From Ramlibacter lithotrophicus (lineage in GTDB: Bacteria > Pseudomonadota > Gammaproteobacteria > Burkholderiales > Burkholderiaceae_C), in assembly GCF_012184415.1 (NCBI RefSeq), contig NZ_VTOX01000002.1, positions 711,237 through 775,236 of the forward strand: a DNA stretch of 64,000 nucleotides, written 5' to 3'. Below are positions 34,535 through 44,566 of the stretch, one piece after another. The position numbers were made by a program, and so were the translations under genes. Each line of letters opens with the position of its first letter. The first letter of the stretch is position 1. Under the pieces are notes generated by a model that ran no database searches, was not told where the DNA came from, and worked only from the letters and a program-made list of their open reading frames with translations.

Positions 34535-34560
34535 ATTCCATTGACCCGAGGAGATCCCGG

Positions 34561-35553
34561 ATGCATCACACCACCAGCCGCCGCCTGTTCACGCTCGCCG
34601 CCTGCACGCTCGCCCTGGGGCTGGCCCATGCGCAGGCGCCCGCCGCCAGGGACTTCCCGAACAAGCCGATCAAGGTCGTCGTGCCTTCGCCGGCCGGCGG
34701 GCCGCCGGACCTGATCCTGCGTGCCATCCTGCCGTCGATGACGGCGACGCTCGGACAGCCGATCGTGGTGGAGAACCGCGCCGGCGCCGGCGGCATGGTC
34801 GGCACCGCGCACGTGGCCAAGTTGCCGGCCGACGGCTACACCTGGCTCTTCACCACCGCGTCGCACGTGAACATCCCGCCGTTCAACGAGAACGTCAGCT
34901 ACGACCCGGTCAAGGATTTCACCCACGTCACGCTGGCGGCCCAGAACTTCGGCCAGGCGCTGGTCGTGCATCCGGGCGTGCCGGCGAAGAACGTGCCGGA
35001 GCTGGTCGCCTACGCCAGGAAGAACCCGGGCAAGCTCACCTACGCCAACGCCGGCAACGGCACGGCCAGCCACATCCCGGCGGAGGTCATGAAGAGCATG
35101 ACCGGCACCGACATCCTCTCGGTGCCCTACAAGGGCATCGTGGAAGCGACCACCGACCTCATCGCCGGGCGCATCGACATCTTCTTCGTCGGCACCAACA
35201 TCGCGCTGCAGCACGTGCAGAGCGGTCGGCTGCGCGCGCTGGCGCTCACCGGCCGCAAGCGCTGGAAAGGCATGCCGGACGTGCCGACGATGGACGAACA
35301 GGGCCTGAAGGGCTTCGACAAGGTCAACTGGTTCGGCCTGTGGCTGCCGGCCGGCGCGCCACCGGAGGTCGTGCAGAAGATCCAAGCGGCCGTCGCCAAG
35401 GCGGTGAACGAGTCTGACGTCAGGCAGCAGTTCGACACGCTGGGCCTGGAAGGCGTCGCGATGAAGCCGGACGAGTTCGCCCGCTTCGTGGCCGACGAGC
35501 AGCGCTCGGCCCAGGAGATCGCCCGCCGCATCAACACCGGAGCGAAGAAATGA
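34561..35553 (+). CDS. Bug-family (TctC-like) periplasmic solute-binding protein
   Basis: This 330-residue protein has a signal peptide (about residues 1-25, ending GLAHAQ), the family start FPNKPIKVVVPSPAGGPPD, PIVVENRAGAGGMVGT and ANAGNGTASH. These are extracytoplasmic receptors for carboxylates and similar small molecules in tripartite tricarboxylate systems. No TctA/TctB membrane genes are nearby, which is normal for the many orphan Bug proteins of Burkholderiales. GAGGAG lies upstream of the ATG, and the 3' end overlaps the deacetylase gene by ATGA. Confidence 0.92.
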   Translation: MHHTTSRRLFTLAACTLALGLAHAQAPAARDFPNKPIKVVVPSPAGGPPDLILRAILPSMTATLGQPIVVENRAGAGGMVGTAHVAKLPADGYTWLFTTASHVNIPPFNENVSYDPVKDFTHVTLAAQNFGQALVVHPGVPAKNVPELVAYARKNPGKLTYANAGNGTASHIPAEVMKSMTGTDILSVPYKGIVEATTDLIAGRIDIFFVGTNIALQHVQSGRLRALALTGRKRWKGMPDVPTMDEQGLKGFDKVNWFGLWLPAGAPPEVVQKIQAAVAKAVNESDVRQQFDTLGLEGVAMKPDEFARFVADEQRSAQEIARRINTGAKK

Positions 35554-36440
35554 CCGAACCGCTGCAGCCCTGGCAGTGGCCGGAGGCGCACTGGCGCGGC
35601 ATCGTCGACCACGTGCGCGCCGGCCGCGCGCTGCGCCCGGCGCGCTGGCCCGGGGGCGCCCGCTGCGCCGTCGCGCTGTCGTTCGATTCGGACCACGAAA
35701 CCAACGAATTGCGCGAAGGCGGCGAGTCGATCGGCAAGCTGTCGCAGGGCCAGTACGGCAACCGCCAGGGCGTGCCGCGCATCCTCGACATCCTGCACCG
35801 GCACGACGTCCGCGCCAGCTTCTTCGTGCCGGCCGTCACCGCCCTGCTCTATCCCGACGAGCAGCGCCGCATAGCCGCCGAAGGCCACGAGGTGGCGCTG
35901 CACGGCTGGATCCACGAGCGCAACTCGGTCCTGCCGGAGGCGGCCGAGCGCGACCTCATGCGGCGCAGCGCCGACGCGCTGGAGCGGACGTCCGGCTCGC
36001 GGCCGGTCGGCATCCGCACGCCATCCTGGGATTTCAGTCCGGCGACGCTGGCCATCGCCCGCGACATGGGCCTCATGTACGACTCCTCCTTGATGGCCGA
36101 CGTCGACTGCTACGAGCTGCTGCTGGAGGGCGAGCCCACCGGCGTCGTGGAACTGCCGGTGGAGTGGATCCGCGACGACGCCGTGTACTTCAACATGAAC
36201 CGCTTCGCCGGGCTGCGCCCCTACACGCCGCCGGCCGACGTGTTCGACATCTTCCGGCGCGAGCTGGAGGCGGCGTTCGCCGAAGGAGGGATCTTCCAGC
36301 TGACGATGCATCCGCACATCAGCGGCTACCGCTCGCGGATCTGGATCCTCGAGGAACTGATCCGCCATGCGAAGAGCCTGGGACCCGTCTGGTTCGCCAC
36401 CCACGCGGACGTGGTGCGCCACGCGAAAGCCAACCCATGA
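35550..36440 (+). CDS. polysaccharide deacetylase-family (CE4) hydrolase
   Basis: This 296-residue cytoplasmic enzyme has the NodB-type fold. The metal/base motif is SFDSDHETN, with ASFFVPA, the HEVALHGWIHERN His pair, and the later GIRTPSWDFS and LTMHPHISGYR motifs. It lacks a signal peptide. It belongs to the branch that includes allantoinase PuuE and the Helicobacter PgdA type rather than secreted chitin deacetylases. A small-molecule amide or imide hydrolase role fits the neighbouring gamma-glutamyltransferase and binding-protein genes. It overlaps both neighbours by ATGA. Confidence 0.82.
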   Translation: MTEPLQPWQWPEAHWRGIVDHVRAGRALRPARWPGGARCAVALSFDSDHETNELREGGESIGKLSQGQYGNRQGVPRILDILHRHDVRASFFVPAVTALLYPDEQRRIAAEGHEVALHGWIHERNSVLPEAAERDLMRRSADALERTSGSRPVGIRTPSWDFSPATLAIARDMGLMYDSSLMADVDCYELLLEGEPTGVVELPVEWIRDDAVYFNMNRFAGLRPYTPPADVFDIFRRELEAAFAEGGIFQLTMHPHISGYRSRIWILEELIRHAKSLGPVWFATHADVVRHAKANP

Positions 36441-38014
36441 TGCACGACGACAACTTCTCCAACGCGCAGGTGGTGCGCAAGACGGTGATCGCCACCGAGG
36501 CCGGCGTGGTCGCCTCGCAGCACAGGAAGGCGGCGCAGGTCGGCGCCGCCGTGCTGGCGGCGGGCGGCGATGCCGTCGACGCGGCGGTCGCCACCTCCTT
36601 CGCCCTCGGCGTGGTCGAACCCTGGATGAGCGGCCTCGCCGCCGGCGGCTGCATGGTGCTGTGGCGCGCCGATGAGCGCCGCGCGCACGTCGTCAACTAC
36701 GGCATGCGTTCGCCGCGCGAGCTCGATCCGAAGGACTATCCCCTGAGCGGCGCCGGCCGCAACACCGACCTCTTTCCCTGGGAGTCCGTCGTCGGCGACC
36801 GCAACGTGCAAGGCGCGACCGCCGTCGCCGTGCCCGGCGTCGTCTCGGGCATGGGATTGGCGCACGGACGCTACGGCCGCAAGGAATGGCGCGAGCTGCT
36901 GGGCCCCGCCATCGCGCTCGCGCAGGACGGGCTGCTGGTGGACTGGTATTCCGGGCTGGTGACGGCCTCGACCGCCAGGGCGCTGTCGCTCGATCCCGAT
37001 GCCGCCGCGATGTTCCTCGACGAGGGACGCTGGCCGATCATGGGAGCGTGGACCACCACCGCCGAACGCCACCTCGACCAGCGCGCGCTTGCCGCCAGCC
37101 TCCGCCAGGTGGCCGACGGTGGACCGCGGGCGCTGTACGAAGGCGCGCTGGCCAGGGCCCTGGTCGCCGACGTGCGCGCCAAGGGCGGCAGCCTGAGCGA
37201 GGAGGATCTCGCCGCCTACCAGGCCGAATGGGCCGAGCCGCTGGCGATCCCGTACCGCGGCGGCCATGTGTATGCCGCGCCGGGCCTGACCGGGGGGCCG
37301 ACGTTCGCGCAGGCGCTGCGGCTCCTCGAAGAACGCCTGCCGGCCGGCGGCCGCGGTCCTGATGCGCAGGCGTACCGGGCGCTCGCGCGTTCGCTGGACG
37401 AGGCATTCCGGGCGCGCCTGTCGGGCATGGGCGACCACGAATCCGCGAAAGCCCCGGGCTGCACCACGCATTTCAGCGTGGTCGACCGCCACGGCAACAT
37501 GTGCGCCGTGACGCAGACGCTGCTGTCGATCTTCGGCTCGCGCGTGGTGTCGCCGGCCACCGGCATCCTGTTGAACAACGGCATCATGTGGTTCGACCCG
37601 GAGCAGGGCAAGCCCAATTCGCTCGGTCCCGCCAAGCGCGTGCTGGCCAATTACTGCCCGGTGGTGGGCGTGGCCGCTGACGGGCGCCAGTTCGCGCTGG
37701 GAGCCTCGGGCGGCCGCAAGATCCTGGGCGCGGTGCTGCAACTGAGCTCGTTCCTGGTCGACCACGGCATGAGCCTGGAGGCCGCTTTCCACCAGCCGCG
37801 CATCGACGTGAGCGGCAGCGGGCAGGTCACCGCCGACCAGTCGCTCGCGCCGGAGATTCTGCAGGCGCTGGCGCAGGAGATGCCGACCGCCACGACCCGG
37901 CGCACGGTGTTCCCGTATGCGTTCGCGTGTCCGGCGGGCGTCCTGCGCGAGGACGGCCGCAACATGGGATGCACCGAGGTCATGTCGCCGTGGGGCGACG
38001 CGGTGGCCGGCTGA
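36437..38014 (+). CDS. gamma-glutamyltransferase-family protein (Ntn hydrolase)
   Basis: This 525-residue member of the gamma-glutamyltranspeptidase family has the large-subunit start (ASQHRKAAQVGAAVLAAGGDAVDAAVATSFALGVVEP) and the cleavage site in GCTTHFSVVDRHGNM, where the second Thr would be the nucleophile that ends the propeptide and starts the small subunit. It has no signal peptide, so it should be cytoplasmic. That contrasts with periplasmic E. coli Ggt and fits acylase or hydrolase relatives such as those acting on gamma-glutamyl or cephalosporin-like amides. It overlaps the deacetylase gene by 4 bases. Two ATGs are adjacent at the start; either is possible. Confidence 0.85.
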   Translation: MMHDDNFSNAQVVRKTVIATEAGVVASQHRKAAQVGAAVLAAGGDAVDAAVATSFALGVVEPWMSGLAAGGCMVLWRADERRAHVVNYGMRSPRELDPKDYPLSGAGRNTDLFPWESVVGDRNVQGATAVAVPGVVSGMGLAHGRYGRKEWRELLGPAIALAQDGLLVDWYSGLVTASTARALSLDPDAAAMFLDEGRWPIMGAWTTTAERHLDQRALAASLRQVADGGPRALYEGALARALVADVRAKGGSLSEEDLAAYQAEWAEPLAIPYRGGHVYAAPGLTGGPTFAQALRLLEERLPAGGRGPDAQAYRALARSLDEAFRARLSGMGDHESAKAPGCTTHFSVVDRHGNMCAVTQTLLSIFGSRVVSPATGILLNNGIMWFDPEQGKPNSLGPAKRVLANYCPVVGVAADGRQFALGASGGRKILGAVLQLSSFLVDHGMSLEAAFHQPRIDVSGSGQVTADQSLAPEILQALAQEMPTATTRRTVFPYAFACPAGVLREDGRNMGCTEVMSPWGDAVAG

Positions 38015-38097
38015 ATTCCCTGCCGATGGGAGGGCGCCCCGTGCGGGCACTGCGGCGCGAGCGGAGACAATCGGCGTTCACCCCATCGAGAAGACCA

Positions 38098-39381
<1,284 letters not shown>

Positions 39382-39407
39382 GGCCAGGACCTGGCAGTCC
39401 CAAAGAG

Positions 39408-39430
39408 AAAGGGGGCGAAAGCCCCCCTTC
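39408..39430. terminator. bidirectional terminator between metY and the FNR gene
   Basis: The stem GGGGGC / GCCCCC with a GAAA tetraloop (39411-39426) is flanked by AAA on one side and TTC on the other. It lies between two convergent genes and can serve both strands. T runs are short. Confidence 0.6.
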
Positions 39431-39475
39431 AATCCCCTCTCCCGCGGCCTTGAGGCCGCTCGTCCCGCCGTCGGT

Positions 39476-40261
39476 TCAGTGCACGCGCACGTCGAAGCGG
39501 TGCTTCAGTTCCTCGAGATCGGTGATGCGGATATGGCGCTTGTCGACTTCCAGCAGGCCCTGCTGCTGGAAGGCGGAGAAGGCGCGGCTCACCGTCTCGA
39601 GCTTCATGCCCAGGTAGCTGCCGATCTCCGCGCGGCTCATGCGCAGGTGGAACTCGCGGTCCGAATAGCCGCGCGCGGCGTAGCGCTGCGACAGGTTCAG
39701 CAGGAACGCGGCCAGCCGCTCCTCGGCGTTCATGCTCCCGAGCAGCATCATCAGGCTGTGCTCGCGCAGGATCTCGCGGCTCATCATGCGGCTGACGATG
39801 TGCTGCATGCCGGCGGTGCTGATCGCCAGGTCGGCCAGCGCCGTGTACGAGATGGCGCAGACCTCGGTGTCCTCCAGCGCCATGGTGGCGCTGGCATGGC
39901 GGCCCTGCGCCACGCCGTCCAGGCCCACCAGCTCACCGGCGATGTGGAAGCCGCTGACCTGCTCGCGCCCGTCCGACAGGATCAGGCTCGACTTGAGCGT
40001 GCCGAAGCGCACCGCGTACAGGTGCGTGAACTTGTCGCCCTCGCGGTACAGCGTCTCGCCGGCCTTGATCTTGCGGCGCGTGAAGCCCAGGTTGTCCAGC
40101 CGGGTGAGGTCGACGTCGTTCATGCCGCAGGGCAGGCACAGCTCGCGCAGGTGGCAGGTGGAGCATTGCGTCTTCATCTGCGCCACGGGGGCGCGAACGC
40201 CCGCGCTGGCGGCGGCGGGGATGAACTGGATGGAGCGGGCTTCCAAGGCGGCGGTGGACAT
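39476..40261 (-). CDS. fnr: FNR/ANR-type oxygen-responsive transcriptional regulator
   Basis: This 261-residue Crp/Fnr protein has the four iron-sulfur ligands of FNR: Cys33, Cys36 and Cys42 (C-x2-C-x5-C), and Cys135 in DTEVCAISY. The cyclic-nucleotide-like barrel is followed by a C-terminal helix-turn-helix (MSRAEIGSYLGMKLETVSRAF) with the E-x-x-S-R residues that read TTGAT half-sites. It should switch genes for low-oxygen growth. AGGAG lies 7 bases before the start. The receiver gene upstream is on the same strand, 22 bases away. The ortholog name may be anr or btr in some genera. Confidence 0.92.
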   Translation of the reverse strand: MSTAALEARSIQFIPAAASAGVRAPVAQMKTQCSTCHLRELCLPCGMNDVDLTRLDNLGFTRRKIKAGETLYREGDKFTHLYAVRFGTLKSSLILSDGREQVSGFHIAGELVGLDGVAQGRHASATMALEDTEVCAISYTALADLAISTAGMQHIVSRMMSREILREHSLMMLLGSMNAEERLAAFLLNLSQRYAARGYSDREFHLRMSRAEIGSYLGMKLETVSRAFSAFQQQGLLEVDKRHIRITDLEELKHRFDVRVH

Positions 40262-40283
40262 CGTTGTTCTCCTGGGGGGTTCT

Positions 40284-40670
40284 CTAGTGAATCTGCGAGG
40301 CGCGCTCGACGGCGGCGGGCAACTGGTCGAATTCGGTGGTCTTGTCCAGGAAGCGCAGGGCGCCTTCGCCCAGGTAGCGCTTGCGGTAGGCCGGCGCGGC
40401 GTTGTTGCTGAAGACCACGAACGCGATGCCCGGCTCGGCCTGGCGCACCGCACGCAGCACTTCGAGGCCCGACCCGCCTTCCAGCTGGACGTCCAGCACC
40501 ACCACGTCGGGGCGCGACGCCAGGATGCCGGCGATCGAATCCTGCGGCGTCGGGGCGTGGCCGACCACGTCCATGGCCTGGGCCTCGAGCATCGCGGCAA
40601 CGCGCTCGCGGATCATCGCCGAATCCTCGGCGATGAACACTTTCACGGGGGAGCTGCTTGCTGCTGTCAT
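40284..40670 (-). CDS. single-domain response regulator receiver
   Basis: This 128-residue receiver domain has acidic pocket residues in FIAEDSAMI, the phosphoacceptor Asp60 in DVVVLDVQLEGG, the conserved Ser in FVVFSNN and Lys in RFLDKTTEF. No output domain is present, so it resembles CheY/Spo0F-like stand-alone receivers. It is likely co-transcribed with the FNR gene and may link a histidine kinase to the same low-oxygen response. The kinase is not in the window. A longer N-terminus from 40751 is possible but lacks a receiver-like sequence. Confidence 0.85.
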   Translation of the reverse strand: MTAASSSPVKVFIAEDSAMIRERVAAMLEAQAMDVVGHAPTPQDSIAGILASRPDVVVLDVQLEGGSGLEVLRAVRQAEPGIAFVVFSNNAAPAYRKRYLGEGALRFLDKTTEFDQLPAAVERASQIH

Positions 40671-40776
40671 GGCGTTACTGTCGCAGGTGCCGCCGGCCGG
40701 GAACATCGGTCGCGGCTGAATCGGGGCCTCGGACTCGGCCTGAACGTGCACCCTCCTGCGGGCCGGGGTGCGGCTA

Positions 40777-40789
40777 GGAATATTCCGAG
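40777..40789 (+). repeat. intergenic repeat copy 1 (GGAATATTCCGAG)
   Basis: This is a 13-base element with the perfect palindrome GGAATATTCC at its core. The same 13 bases recur 114 bases downstream at 40891. It stands out as AT-containing in very GC-rich surroundings. The GC-rich flanks of the two copies are also similar. Confidence 0.6.
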
Positions 40790-40890
40790 GCCGGCCGCAG
40801 GCGGGGGCGCTATCCGCGCGGTTGCGACGGCGCCTCCGGGCGGCATTTCAGGGGGAAACGGCGCTGTGCGGGGCGCCGGGCCGGCGCCTG

Positions 40891-40903
40891 GGAATATTCC
40901 GAG
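40891..40903 (+). repeat. intergenic repeat copy 2 (GGAATATTCCGAG)
   Basis: Second copy of the palindromic element, in the same orientation. The spacing of 114 bases is close to eleven helical turns, which would place both sites on the same face of the DNA if a regulator binds both. Confidence 0.6.
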
Positions 40904-41183
40904 CCCGCCCGACGGGGCGGCGCCGGCGGCCTGCCCGCGGCACGCCCGCTGCGCCGCAGCAATGTCTGCTTGTAGGACACCAGCGACGCTGCGGGTAGGA
41001 CGATGCGCACAGCCATGGTGGAAAACGTTGTGGATAAGCGGGTCTCCACCCTCCGAGAAGCGGCGTGGAATCTGCGTCTCGACAAAGTGCGTAAAAAAGC
41101 GGCAAAAACGGCCGCATCGGATGAGCTGGAGACTGACCCACGATGCTGGACAGATGGCGTGCTGCGGCGAAAATGCGCGCGAC

Positions 41184-41711
41184 ATGGCGCACATCCTGAT
41201 CCTCTACTCCACCACCGACGGGCACACGCTCAAGATCTGCCAGCGACTGCAGCAGGTCATCGAGCAGGAAGGGCCGCGGGTGACGCTGAAGTGCCTCGAC
41301 GAGGACCCCGGCCTGGACATCGCGCCCTACGACAAGGTGGTGGTCGGCGCGCGCATCCGCTACGGCAAGCACACGCCGCAGCTGTTCGAGTTCGGCCGCA
41401 CCCATCGCGCAGCGCTGGATGCGAAGCCGAATGCGTTCTTCACGGTGAACGTGGTCGCCCGCAAGCCGGAAAAGAACACGCCGGCGACCAACCCCTACAT
41501 GCGCAAGTTCCTCGCCCGGAGCGCGTGGCAGCCCAGGACGCTCGGGGTGTTCGCGGGGCGCATCAATTACGCGCGCTACCGCTTCTGGGACCGGCAGGTG
41601 ATCCGCTTCATCATGTGGCTGACCAAGGGTCCCACGGATCCGGCGACCGATGTCGAGTTCACCGACTGGCCGCAGGTGGACGCCTTCGGCCGCACGGTCG
41701 CGCGCATGTAG
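41184..41711 (+). CDS. hemG: flavodoxin-fold protoporphyrinogen oxidase HemG-type
   Basis: This 175-residue protein has the flavodoxin start HILILYSTTDGHTLKICQRL (FMN phosphate loop STTDGHT). It also has KVVVGARIRYGKHTPQLFEF and the long-chain-flavodoxin segments seen in E. coli HemG (about 181 residues), including TPATNPYMRKFL and TKGPTDPATDVEFTDW. It should oxidise protoporphyrinogen IX to protoporphyrin IX with quinone as acceptor, the penultimate step of heme synthesis. Its position beside fnr may reflect a link to oxygen supply. Confidence 0.85.
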   Translation: MAHILILYSTTDGHTLKICQRLQQVIEQEGPRVTLKCLDEDPGLDIAPYDKVVVGARIRYGKHTPQLFEFGRTHRAALDAKPNAFFTVNVVARKPEKNTPATNPYMRKFLARSAWQPRTLGVFAGRINYARYRFWDRQVIRFIMWLTKGPTDPATDVEFTDWPQVDAFGRTVARM

Positions 41712-41794
41712 CGGCGGCACTGTCGGCCCGGTCGCTTTCCCCGCTGGAGGTCCGCCGGCGTTAGAGTCGGCGCTTCGATCAAGGGAGACCCACC

Positions 41795-42322
41795 ATGCGA
41801 ACGCATTCCATGACGTTTTCGGCGCTGGCGGCGTCGGCCGTGCTGGCGCTGGCCGGCTGTGCCACGCCCGCGGGACCCGCGGCGACCGCCGTGCTGCAAC
41901 CGACCACGGGCAACCAGGCCAGCGGGACGGTGCATTTCGTACAGCGCGGATCGGTGGTCCGCGTGAGCGGAGAGGTGCGTGGGCTCAAGCCCAACGCCGA
42001 GCACGGCTTCCACGTCCATGAAAAAGGCGACTGCACCAGCGGCGACGGGATGAGCGCCGGCGGCCACTTCAATCCCGACGGCAGGCCGCACGGCCGGCCC
42101 GGCATGGGCGCGCACCACGTCGGCGACCTGCCCAGCCTGAAGGCCGACGCGCGCGGCGTGGCCAAGGTCGATTTCGAGTCGGCCGCGCTGCGCTTGCGCG
42201 AAGGCGCGGCCAACATCGTCGGCCGCGGCCTGATCGTGCACCGCGATCCCGATGACTACGCGAGCCAGCCGGCCGGCAACGCCGGACCGCGACTGGCCTG
42301 CGCGGTGATCACGAACGCCTGA
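41795..42322 (+). CDS. sodC: Cu,Zn superoxide dismutase-like lipoprotein
   Basis: This 175-residue protein has a lipobox (LALAGC, Cys at about 22), so it should be anchored in the envelope. Copper ligands appear in EHGFHVHEKGDC, the zinc region in GGHFNPDGRPHG and MGAHHVGDLP, and the last His in GLIVHRDPDD. The Cys pair (GDC and ACAV) can form the intrasubunit disulfide. All the metal-binding residues seem present, so activity is likely. GGGAGA lies upstream of the ATG. The 3' end overlaps the convergent nucleotidyltransferase gene by 14 bases. Confidence 0.88.
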   Translation: MRTHSMTFSALAASAVLALAGCATPAGPAATAVLQPTTGNQASGTVHFVQRGSVVRVSGEVRGLKPNAEHGFHVHEKGDCTSGDGMSAGGHFNPDGRPHGRPGMGAHHVGDLPSLKADARGVAKVDFESAALRLREGAANIVGRGLIVHRDPDDYASQPAGNAGPRLACAVITNA

Positions 42323-42851
42323 CCAGCTCTTCGGCCCGGGCCAGGTCGGCGGTCGTGTCGATGTCGGTCACGATCCCGGCATCGTCGACTTCGAGGGCGA
42401 GCACCCGGCCGGCCGCCGCATGGGCCCGCACGATCGCAGCGGCGCCGTGCTCTCCGGCAAGCGCCGCCAGCGCGTCGCCGCAATCGGCCGCAAAGCCGAC
42501 CGGATGGCCACGCTGCCCGCGGTACCGGGGGACGACGACGGACTGTCCGGCCAGCGCTGCGGCGACGGCGCGCAGGGTTTCTGGCAGGACCAGCGGCAGA
42601 TCCCCGGGCAGCACCAGCCAGCCGGCGGCCCCGCGCGTGGCGCGCACGGCTGCCGCGATGGAGTCGCCCATGCCAGGGTGCGGGGCCGACTCGAGGTGCC
42701 AGGCCAGCCCGCTGGCCCGTACCGCGTCCAACGTGCGCTGCAGCACCGGGACGCCACCGAGCAGCGCCTGCAGCTTCGCGCCGCCGCCGCCCGAGGCAGC
42801 GAAGCGCTCGCCGCGGCCGGACGCGAGCACCAGCACGACCGGCGCGCTCAT
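42309..42851 (-). CDS. MobA-like nucleotidyltransferase (molybdopterin cytidylyl/guanylyltransferase type)
   Basis: This 180-residue protein has the nucleotidyltransferase fold: LVLASGRGERF near the N-terminus (the family usually has LAAGxSxRFG), GWLVLPGDLPLVLPETLRAVAAAL with the metal-binding Asp, and RGQRGHPVGF. Such small proteins (MocA type) transfer CMP or GMP to molybdopterin. It is 12 bases downstream of the XdhC-like gene on the same strand, a pairing known for xanthine or CO dehydrogenase-type enzymes. The structural genes are not in the window. Confidence 0.82.
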   Translation of the reverse strand: MSAPVVLVLASGRGERFAASGGGGAKLQALLGGVPVLQRTLDAVRASGLAWHLESAPHPGMGDSIAAAVRATRGAAGWLVLPGDLPLVLPETLRAVAAALAGQSVVVPRYRGQRGHPVGFAADCGDALAALAGEHGAAAIVRAHAAAGRVLALEVDDAGIVTDIDTTADLARAEELVRRS

Positions 42852-42863
42852 GGCAGGCGAGGT

Positions 42864-43841
42864 TCAGGCGACGCTGCAGCCCGGCGCGCTGGCCGTCTGC
42901 GCCACCGAGTTCTTGCACTCGATGATCTGCGCCAGGATGGAAACGGCGATTTCGGCGGGCGTCCTGGCGCCGATGCGCAGGCCCACCGGGCCGTGCAGGC
43001 GCGCGAGCTCGGCTTCGGTAAGGCCGAAGTGTTCGGCCAGGCGTTCCTTGCGCCTGGCCTGGTTGCGCGACGAGCCCAGCGCGCCGACGTAGAACGCGCC
43101 GGAGCGCAGCGCCTCCAGCAGCGCCATGTCGTCGAGCTTGGGATCGTGCGTCAACGCGACGATGGCGGTGTGCAGGTCCGGCTGCAGGTCGCGCACCGCG
43201 TCGTCGGGCATGCCGGCGACGCGCACGGCGCCCGGGACGTCCAGCGTCGTGGCGTATTCCTCGCGCGGGTCGCAGACCAGCACCTCGAAGTCCAGCAGCT
43301 GGGCCATCTGCGCCACCGCCTGGGAGAGCTGCCCGGCACCCACCAGCAGGATCCGCCAGCGCGGGCCGAACAACGTGGTGAGCCTGCTGCCGTCGAAGGC
43401 CATGCGCGCATCGCGGCTCGCGCCGGACAGCTGCACTTCGCCGGTCGCCAGCGTCAGCGTGCGCGCCACCAGTTCGTGCGCCGCCGTGCGGGCCAGCAGC
43501 TGCCCGACCCACGCCGTGTCGATGAGGGGTTCCTGCACCAGCCGCAAGGTGCCGCCGCACGGCAGGCCGAAGCGCGCGGCCTCCTCCTTGCTGACGCCGT
43601 AGGCGATCATGGACGGCAGCCGGGTGCGCTCGCCGGCCTTGACGCGGGCGATCAGGTCGTCCTCGACGCATCCGCCGGAAACCGAACCGCTGACGACACC
43701 GTCGTCGCGCACCGCCAGCAGCGCGCCCGGCGGGCGCGGCGCACTGCCCCAGGTCTCGACCACCGTCACCAGCGTCACGCCGTGGCCGCCGCGCCGCCAC
43801 GCGAGGGCGTCGGTCAGCACGCGAAGGTCCAGGCTTTCCAT
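42864..43841 (-). CDS. XdhC/CoxI-family molybdoenzyme accessory protein
   Basis: This 325-residue protein has the XdhC N-terminal domain ([19 protein letters not shown], then [12 protein letters not shown]) and a Rossmann-like C-terminal domain ([45 protein letters not shown]). XdhC-type proteins hold the molybdenum cofactor, help its sulfuration and insert it into dehydrogenases. AAGGAG is 9 bases before the ATG at 43841. It is divergent from pdxH, 67 bases apart. Confidence 0.88.
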   Translation of the reverse strand: MESLDLRVLTDALAWRRGGHGVTLVTVVETWGSAPRPPGALLAVRDDGVVSGSVSGGCVEDDLIARVKAGERTRLPSMIAYGVSKEEAARFGLPCGGTLRLVQEPLIDTAWVGQLLARTAAHELVARTLTLATGEVQLSGASRDARMAFDGSRLTTLFGPRWRILLVGAGQLSQAVAQMAQLLDFEVLVCDPREEYATTLDVPGAVRVAGMPDDAVRDLQPDLHTAIVALTHDPKLDDMALLEALRSGAFYVGALGSSRNQARRKERLAEHFGLTEAELARLHGPVGLRIGARTPAEIAVSILAQIIECKNSVAQTASAPGCSVA

Positions 43842-43908
43842 GCGGGCGCACTCCTTGAACAACTCGTCCACTGTAAGCCATCCGGGTCGCGGATGCGAGA
43901 ATCGCCCC

Positions 43909-44556
43909 ATGGCCACCTCCTCCAGGCAACTCGCGGATTTGCGGAAAAGCTACGAACGTGCGGAATTGAGCGAAGACGCGTCCCACGCCGACCCGCTGCT
44001 GCAGTTCGAGCAGTGGCTCGGCGAGGCGATCAGCGCGCAGATCCCGGAGCCGAACGCGATGACGGTCGCCACCGTGGGCAGTGACCTGCGCCCCAGCACG
44101 CGCGTCGTCCTGATCAAGGGTTGCGATCACCGCGGCATCGTCTGGTACACCAACTATGACAGCCGCAAGGGCCAGGAACTGGCCGGCAATCCGTACGCGG
44201 CGCTGCAGTTCCACTGGGTCGAGCTCGAACGGGTGGTGCGCATCGAGGGCCGCGTGGGCAGGACGAGCGGTGAGGAAAGCGACGCCTATTACGCCAGCCG
44301 TCCGCTCGACTCGCGCATCGGCGCCTGGGCCAGCCCGCAGAGCCAGGTCATCGAGGACCGCGGCGTCCTGGTGAAGAACGCGGCGCGCTATGGCGCGCAG
44401 TACCTGCTGCATCCGCCGCGACCGCCGCACTGGGGCGGCTTCCGGCTCGTGCCGGACCGCTGGGAGTTCTGGCAGGGCCGCAAGAGCCGTTTGCACGACC
44501 GCCTGCGCTACCGGCTGGACGGCGGCGCCTGGGTGCGCGAGCGCCTCGCGCCCTGA
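43909..44556 (+). CDS. pdxH: pyridoxamine 5'-phosphate oxidase
   Basis: This 215-residue FMN enzyme converts pyridoxine and pyridoxamine phosphates to PLP. The N-terminal [15 protein letters not shown], the FMN-binding [12 protein letters not shown] and [12 protein letters not shown], the region [16 protein letters not shown] and the C-terminal [11 protein letters not shown] and RLHDRLRY motifs are all present. Length is as usual (about 215). A box close to -10 (GAGAAT) lies only 8 bases from the ATG, so the transcript may have a very short leader. Stop is 10 bases from the convergent carrier gene. Confidence 0.95.
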   Translation: MATSSRQLADLRKSYERAELSEDASHADPLLQFEQWLGEAISAQIPEPNAMTVATVGSDLRPSTRVVLIKGCDHRGIVWYTNYDSRKGQELAGNPYAALQFHWVELERVVRIEGRVGRTSGEESDAYYASRPLDSRIGAWASPQSQVIEDRGVLVKNAARYGAQYLLHPPRPPHWGGFRLVPDRWEFWQGRKSRLHDRLRYRLDGGAWVRERLAP

Positions 44557-44566
44557 GGCCACCGCG

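Larger units (their letters stand above)
40671..41183. other. gene-free region with paired GGAATATTCC elements
   Basis: About 510 bases between the receiver gene and hemG. It holds two copies of a palindrome-centred repeat and no gene I can support. Short frames on both strands are artefacts of the GC-rich composition. No FNR-type TTGAT-N4-ATCAA site was found, despite the adjacent fnr and the heme gene. Confidence 0.5.

Noticed and set aside
40671..41183. FNR binding sites upstream of hemG or the receiver gene
   Set aside because: No TTGAT-N4-ATCAA match was found; only isolated half-sites occur.
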